Positions 58,081 to 64,000 of a stretch of DNA of 64,000 nucleotides are shown in pieces (the first letter of the stretch is position 1; every line of letters starts with the position of its first letter). Made by a program: the position numbers and the translations under genes. This DNA is from Penicillium oxalicum (lineage: Eukaryota; Ascomycota; Eurotiomycetes; Eurotiales; Aspergillaceae). The notes below the pieces were generated by a model, which worked only from the letters and a program-made list of their open reading frames with translations, made no database searches and was not told the DNA's origin. The DNA lies in the NCBI RefSeq assembly GCF_001723175.1, contig NC_064650.1, positions 2,604,001-2,668,000 of the forward strand. The letters run 5' to 3'.

Positions 58081-59086
58081 CCGACGTAGGGGCTTTATAA
58101 TAAAGGTGGCTAAGATAGAGGATTATACTATTCCTATAATACGATTATAAAAGGATCCGCTACTAAGATTGCTACTAAGATTGTTGCTAAGATTACTACT
58201 AAGATTACTACTAAGATCGCTACTACTAGAACGACTACTATAACCGCTACTATTACGACTACCGCTATAATTAAGAAATCCTGCACTTTCTGCAGAAAAA
58301 GTAGGTAACGCGTTTGACCCTAATAAAAAAATTAAGAGAAATTAAGACTATTATTCGAAACTAATACCTTATATTATAGCTAAATACGCGACTTTTAGCT
58401 ATATATAGGGGGCTACTCCTACCGAGGGTCTTACGGCTAATACTATACCTTTGTTCGACTAATATACCTAGCTCGTTCGCGGATTATTAGCCGATCGATA
58501 CTAAGAGGATCGAGAGATATTAATTCGATTACTAAAAATATCTCCGGACTAATTATATTAACAGATAAACTTAGTCTATCCGAACTTTATATAGAGTTAG
58601 TTTATCGCTTTAGAAAGGTTTCTATAGGCGGCTAATATAAAGATCTTACTAGAAGGGAATACTATACTAAAACGGTAGTTACAAAATTCTTCTATAGAAG
58701 AAAACACGAGAAAAACGTATACTAAATAGATAACGAAAAGCGATAAAAAAGAAAGGAACGGCTATAAGAGAGAGTGCGAAACTAGAAGAAAAACCAGAAA
58801 GAATTAGGAACTACGCTACTATCTAGACTAGCTACTAATTTTACAACTTCGTTAAATTTAAAGAGTTAATTACCTTACGAATCTTACTATATCCCTCTAG
58901 ATACTATTATACCTAAAAAATCCTAAAAATATCTAGACTAGATAGAGCCTATAAAGCTAAAGTAATTATTGTAATCTAAATAACTAAACGACTATAGAAT
59001 ATCTTTAGATATACCTATAAATATAACCTCTTTCGATACCTATCGTAATCCTAGCGATTATAATCCTTCTAAGTCTGCTAAAGGAT
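58081..59086. other. RIP-degraded DNA with a 12-bp repeat; unidentified
   Basis: 58,159-58,218 holds five 12-bp units of GCTACTAAGATT type. A short CTGCACTTTCTGCAG stretch and a palindrome core (58,687-58,702) follow. A frame passing 58,270 reads CTFCRK, reminiscent of a zinc-knuckle fragment, but this is weak. No gene called. Confidence 0.45.
58159..58218. repeat. 12-bp tandem repeat, 5 units
   Basis: GCTACTAAGATT with G/A and T/C variants (Ala-Thr-Lys-Ile in one frame). A flanking Thr-rich frame suggests former coding sequence. Confidence 0.8.
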
Positions 59087-59478
59087 TAGGCCTTGCAATT
59101 ACTCGCGAACCGGCTCACAGGACTCGCGAGCCAAGGACTCGCGAGTTCGAGCCGGGAAAGCCGGCCCGCGGAAAATTACTCGCGTGCCGAGGACTCGCGA
59201 GTCAGAAAGTCCGGCTCGCGAGCCGTACGACGGTAATACACTAGTAATCGAGCTAATCGAACCGCGAGTTTTTCTGGCTCGCTATATATAATAATAAATT
59301 ACCGGCTCGATTTTATAATACCGTACGAGCGGGAAGACTCGCGAGTCCTTGACTCGCGAGTTCGAGCCAGTCTTTCCGGCTCGCGAGTCTTCTGGCTCGC
59401 GAGTTCGAGCTAGAAGTGCGAGCCGGCTCGCGAGTCGAGTCCAAAAAGCCGGCTCGCCGCGAGTAATTGCAAGGTCTA
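59087..59478 (-). mobile_element. GC-rich MITE-like element, copy 5 (best preserved)
   Basis: About 390 bp, TA-flanked. Left end TAGGCCTTGCAATTACTCGC; the right end is complementary to TAGACCTTGCAATTACTCGC. It is the least mutated copy: terminal repeats match over 18 of 19 bases. Many ACTCGCGAG/CTCGCGAGT words and CGTACGACGG in the middle. A 62-codon frame inside is a by-product of the repeats. Confidence 0.8.
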
Positions 59479-59559
59479 TAAAGGATCGCCTAAAGAGTTT
59501 AGTAAGAGAGTACCGCTACCGCTACTACTACCGCTAAGACTAGCTCCTTCGCTAATACT

Positions 59560-60700
59560 AATATAAGTTTATACGCTAAATTCGGAAATATAAACTTTAC
59601 GATATATAGTTAGGACTATACCTAAGCTAGGGACCCCTAGTACGCTATAATTCGAAGGTAGAAATATATTAGAATTCTTAGATAGTTTTAAACGTATATA
59701 TAAGCGCTATAATATAAGAAATAATACGCGAATTTTAGAGATCTTTCTAGATTACTATAGTTAGCTATAGCGTATATAGGTTAAGGCGAATTCTAACTAG
59801 TAAGCGAAGAATAAGGAAGAGTTTTTCTAGGACTTTAAAGATTAGTATTATAATATAGATAGCCTATAGGCTACCTATACCTATATCTAGCTATAGAGTT
59901 TCTATAGGAATCGTATTAAATAGGATAACTTTTATATATACTTAACTATCTTTTTATCTATTTCCTTATGTCTAGTAAAGAGAGGAGATATTAGCGATTT
60001 AGAACGATATACTTAGTTTATCGAAGGACTACCTAAAAAGTTAAGATCGAAATTAATTAAGAAGGAGAAAATTAATATTAACTATCCTTCTAGAAGTAAA
60101 AAATAGATCTCTTTCGATTAGATTAAAAAAGCTACTAGGGATCTAAATTAGGACTAGAAGGATTATAATCTCGCGATAGGCTATATAGTACCCGAGAAAG
60201 GAATCTAGGTCTATATAGATTCTAGAGAAAAATCGTATAAGGAACGAAAAATAATAGATACTCCGAAAAATAGAGATTCTATAATTAAGAATATAAGCTC
60301 TCTAAGAGGATAGGATTTAGAAAGTTTAACAAAAGCTTTTAATAGTCTATTAGTAAATATACTAAGGATTATTAAAGACTAGCAGAAGGCTACTAATAAA
60401 TAGAGAGTCTTAGTTTAGTACCTAATCGCGAAAAATAATAACCGAAATAACCCTACTTATATATCTATAAGATAAATATCTAATAGTTACTACTAGTATA
60501 GGAATAAGAGATATTAGGTAACTAGTTATCCTATCTATCTAAGTATATAAAATAAAGGGCTATACTACCAGAATAAACTAAATTAGGTAGTACCCGGAAG
60601 GGTTAGTAAGAATAGACTAGAGGCGCGTAAGAGAGGTAACTAATTTTAGAAGAATATAGTTCCGGACTAGTACTAGTAATAGAAGAATTAACGCGTAAGC
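59560..60700 (+). pseudogene. Gypsy gag
   Basis: Reading through stops: FKRIYKRYNIRNNTRILEIF (about 59,690-59,750), then EEFFQDFKDQYYNIDSLQAT (about 59,815-59,875), YLTIFLSISL and IEGLPKKLRSKLIKKEKINI (about 60,020-60,080). This resembles the retrotransposon-gag capsid domain of fungal Gypsy elements. A zinc-knuckle region near 60,490-60,580 is too degraded to score. Gln/Trp codons are now TAA/TAG. Confidence 0.65.
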
Positions 60701-61020
60701 GTTAATACTATCTCTACTATTACTATATCTTAATTATATTTAGGAGTCTATTCTTACTATACTCCGTAAATTTATACTACTTAGGTAGATTTAGTAGGAA
60801 TTTCCCTTAGAAAAGACGCTAATTTTAAAGGATTAAAAGAGAGCGAAGACGAAATATATAAAGGAGAAGTCTTCGCTATTAATAGATAACTAGCTAGTTG
60901 TAAGCGCTCTAACTAGTCTAGAAATTATACGAAAGTACGTAGTATACGACTAAGCAGATACCGTCTAGCGACTATTAATAAAGACGATATAATAGCGGAT
61001 ATAGTACTAGCCCCTTTACG

Positions 61021-61042
61021 AATTTCTTCTACAGAAGAAATT
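61021..61042. repeat. 22-bp palindrome with central mismatch
   Basis: Core TTCTTCTACAGAAGAA: identical to the 2,255 copy except one G-to-A at the centre. A shorter partner is 45 bp downstream (61,087-61,102). Both are in the gag-protease interval of the Gypsy element. Confidence 0.75.
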
Positions 61043-61499
61043 TATAGGCAGGAACGGGATCGCTAACTAAATAGTTAGCCGCGAGATTCTTCTACAGAAG
61101 AAATCTAAGACTAGGGTAGTAAGACCTAGAGAGCTAGTTAGGATATAAGATTTTCGACCTATCTAAAAGCGCCTAAAACCTTCCGCGGATACTACTACCT
61201 AACATAAGGAAGAAATTACTAGAAAATTACTAGCTATTCCTGTACCGCCTATAATTATACTAGGTAATCTAATATTTATATTACTATAACTATATAGCTA
61301 AGTCAGAAATATTGCGAATTCCTTCGAACCTTCGGTACCTATAATTACTACGGATACTACGAATACTACGACGCCTATATACTTCGCTACTACTTAGCGA
61401 GTTATAAAAGTAGATAAAGTAATCGCGCGGGTGTAGGATCTTAGGAGATCGGTACGAATCTCTGCGCCGCGAAATTCGGGTACGTTTAAGGAATATACT

Positions 61500-61830
61500 A
61501 GAGGGCTCTTACGTATAAAGGTATACGTATATAGGTATAAGCTTGAAGCTACGATTAATTAGGGATTATTAGTTAATCTTATTTCCCTAGAAACGGCACG
61601 TATATTAAATCTTAATATTCGAAAAGATCTAAAGCTATATATAGTATCTATTAATAGCCGAACGCGTCCCTTTTACGGAGTTACGGAAGGCTTACCTATT
61701 TTAATTAGCGATATTATAACGTACTCTTACTATATAATTATAAAGGATTATATAGCAGAGATTCTTCTAGGATAAATCTAGTTACGCGATATAATAGCTT
61801 CTACTACGGAGAAAATTAATAGTTCTATTA
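61500..61830 (+). pseudogene. Gypsy retroviral-type aspartic protease
   Basis: Decoded blocks: EATINQGLLVNLISLETARI (about 61,550-61,605), then NSRTRPFYGVTEGLPI and AEILLG followed by a TAA-containing version of the usual LLGRPWL. The expected D(S/T)GA is replaced by NQGL, as in some fungal Gypsy families. Two RIP-altered palindromes lie upstream (61,021 and 61,087), between gag and protease. Confidence 0.65.
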
Positions 61831-62619
61831 AAATAGCAGTATTTTCGGAAGACTAGACTAGGAAGTTAGTCTTTAAGATATATTCTCTAAATAAGAAAAC
61901 TTCGGTCTAGGAGTATTAGCTATAGCCTAAAGATTTTGCAGAACCTACGAATACGGAGGTAGATTTTTTAGGATATCCGGAAGCCTAATTAGCAATACTT
62001 CTAGTATAATTAATAAGATACTAATACTAAAAATAGGCTATAATTTACTATATATTTTAATAGTACCCTCTAAAAACGCTATAAAAGTACTAAAAATATC
62101 TAAAAATATAAGAGATAGAAAGATATCAAAAATTTTAGATAAATTAAGATTTAGCTATAACTATAAGATTCCGCGTAGGTAGCTATAGGATATTACTATA
62201 AGATTTCTATAACTAAGGTATCTTTTAACTATAAATCCGAGCCCTAGACCTATAGGTATAGATATACTAGTTTATACTTTATTTAAAAGAGTAGCGGATA
62301 AGATTAAACTAGTTAACGCGACTAAAAATAATAGATTAGTACTAACTAGTTATACGAATTAGAAGGAAATCTACGAAAAGAAATACTTTACTAAATATCG
62401 CGCGTCTAATATTAAAAGTAAATTTAATAATCTACTAATACCGCGGATCTCTACGATCGTAAGAGGTACGTATCTAATACCTAAAAGGGAGTAGAAAATA
62501 TTAATTAGAAAGGATCTTCTACTAAAGGAAAGAGGATTATTATATAAGATACTATTTAAAAGAGAAGGTTATTTTATATAGGATTAGTCCTATATATCTT
62601 TAATTTTCCTAGAAGTAAT

Positions 62620-63802
62620 ACCGCTATAACGTATTAAGACGATTCGGTATAAGGCCTAGTAGTATCCTAGATTTCGAATCCCGCTAGCGCTAAAAGATAT
62701 AGTTAAAGAGATATTATAGGAAAGATTATAAAAAGGGGTCCTAGAATATTACGATAGTCCCTACTGAAATCCTTAGTTTTTAGTATATAAGAAGAATAGA
62801 AAATATCGTAAATACTATAATAGTATAAGATACGAATATACTCCCTAATATAGACGAATTCGTTAAAGAATTTTTAGGTATAGTAATATTGTCCGCTATT
62901 AATCTATTTTCCGGGTATAACTAGATAACTCTAGATAGTCGCGATCGAAATATAACGGCGATTTAGACCCCGATCGGTTTGCTAAGGCAGACTATATTAT
63001 TATAAGGGGCTTCGAATTCTGTACTATAATTCTAAAGAGTAGTTATATAGATCCTAGCTAATATTCTATATATTACTAAACCTTTTATAGATAATATTCC
63101 GGTTAAAGGACCTAAGACCTAGTATAATAACGAGTTTATAAGACTAGGGATTAGGAGGTTTATCTTAGAATATATATAAAATCTAGATAAGACCCTATAC
63201 CTTTTAGAACTTACGGGAGCGAGAGTTTCTGCAGAAAAATCGTAACTTATAATATCCGGCCTTAAAATTATAGGCTAGGTATACAATTCTAATAGGCGTA
63301 GACCTAATAAGCGGAAAATTTCTAAGTTAGCTAACTAGCTAGTCCCTATTAATCGTGATAAGGTACGCTCTTTTATTAGTCTTATAGTCCACTTTCGAAT
63401 TCTAGTAAAGGATTTTTAGTATATTATAGCGCTATTATATATAATATTATAGAAGGATACAATATTTGATTAGGGTAATAATAAATAGAATACCTTTAAG
63501 AAGATTAAGGAGATACTATATAGTTTTCTAGCGGTTATACTAGTCGATTATAGCTAGAATCTATTAGACCTAACGCTTATAGTAGACGCGTTAAAAATAG
63601 GATAGGGTAGCGTTTTAATATAGAAAAGAGAAGGGGTATAATAACTAGTAAGATACGAGTTAGGGGTTTAGTTAAAATTAGAGTAAATATACGATACTAG
63701 AAAATTAGAATATCGCGGGGTAATAAAGATATTTAAAAAGCTACGGTATTAGCTATATAGGGTAAGGTTTACGCTAGAAACTAATACTAATATATTAGTT
63801 AC
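62620..63802 (+). pseudogene. Gypsy RT and start of RNaseH
   Basis: Blocks in order: RT entry motif NPWFLVYKKNRKYR (near 62,770-62,820), INLFSGYN (near 62,900), TPIGLLRQTILL (near 62,970-63,005) and GASNSVL. The RNaseH region has IVDALKIG (near 63,580, usual DAS..G) and KATVLAIQGKVYARN (near 63,740). The Copia insertion falls at about the codon after the TLET-type motif. The YVDD-type box is not clearly readable. Non-functional. Confidence 0.7.
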
Positions 63803-63981
63803 TGATAGACCTATAGGTCTACAAGGCAAGGAAGCAATCTGGAGGGGAGACAACTGGGATTGGGAAGTCTAGGGAGAAGGAAGAAGAGAGAGAGAGGGAA
63901 AACCCACGATAGGGGAAAAACCCTCAAGACACATGACCGCTGCTGGGCCTAGCAAACATCTGGAGAGGGCAAACTCTCTTA
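63803..63981 (-). repeat. 3' LTR of a fourth long or gag-only Copia copy
   Basis: 179 bp, minus strand, followed by CACCCCCCCTAGGACC, the complement of the polypurine tract. The element body therefore continues past the right edge. The type cannot be told from 19 internal bases. Confidence 0.9.
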
Positions 63982-64000
63982 CACCCCCCCTAGGACCAGC

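Larger units (their letters stand above)
59479..63802 (+). mobile_element. Gypsy element (gag-pol), RIP-mutated, 3' end displaced
   Basis: Gag-like, protease, RT and the first part of RNaseH are recognisable in order on the + strand. The element is cut at 63,803 by a minus-strand Copia copy and must continue beyond the window. I could not define its 5' LTR; the MITE at 59,087 lies just upstream. It may be related to the Gypsy remnant at 1-1,172, which covers the complementary 3' part (integrase). Confidence 0.7.

Overview
The window looks like a repeat-rich, gene-poor stretch of a filamentous ascomycete (Pezizomycotina) nuclear genome. Most of it carries the footprint of repeat-induced point mutation (RIP). 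CpA and TpG are depleted, TpA is in excess, CpG is kept, and Gln and Trp codons of recognisable transposon genes have become TAA or TAG. Short spliceosomal introns of 49-60 nt with GT/GC...CTAAC/CTGAC...AG signals support a fungal host. The genus cannot be read from the sequence.

Layout. (1) 1-8.6 kb: decayed repeats. These include the 3' end of a Gypsy pol gene, a block duplicated at 46.8-58.1 kb, and three copies of a GC-rich ~0.4-kb MITE-like element. (2) 8.6-11.5 kb: a gag-only, non-autonomous Copia derivative with ACAGG-type target duplication. (3) 11.5-16.5 kb: RIP-degraded DNA of unknown origin with several 9/18-bp minisatellites. (4) 16.7-18.7 kb: an island of ordinary composition with no gene I can name. 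(5) 18.7-22.8 kb: a block mutated on one strand only. (6) 23.2-26.7 kb: the gene island, with a broken AAA-ATPase gene, a MADS-box-like gene and an aminoglycoside-phosphotransferase-like kinase gene. (7) 27.1-57.9 kb: a nest of one Copia family, with three long copies (27.1, 40.1 and 48.8 kb), three more gag-only derivatives (33.1, 36.4 and 51.9 kb), solo and tandem LTRs, and a small inverted segment. (8) 57.9-63.8 kb: the second half of the duplicated block, another MITE copy and a Gypsy gag-pol, cut at 63.8 kb by a further Copia copy that runs off the end.

How the parts relate. The Copia family has 179-bp LTRs (TGAGAGAG...TATCA), 5-bp target duplications, and a primer-binding site complementary to the anticodon arm of initiator tRNA-Met. 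Its order is gag-PR-INT-RT-RNaseH. The long copies presumably supplied enzymes to the ~2.9-3.0-kb gag-only copies. All four of those share the same two internal deletions, so they form one amplified sub-family. Clean target duplications give the insertion order: duplicated block, then the 48.8-kb Copia, then the 51.9-kb derivative inside it. The three island genes have introns and normal codon use and are not part of the transposons.

Most interesting points: the gag-only sub-family (TR-GAG-like), a repeated GGCT...AGCC hairpin in its leader, adjacent blocks with opposite strand-specific RIP, the ACTCGCGAGT-studded MITE family, a dispersed 20-26-bp palindrome, and the inverted nest at 33-40 kb. 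No gene cluster of a new type was found.
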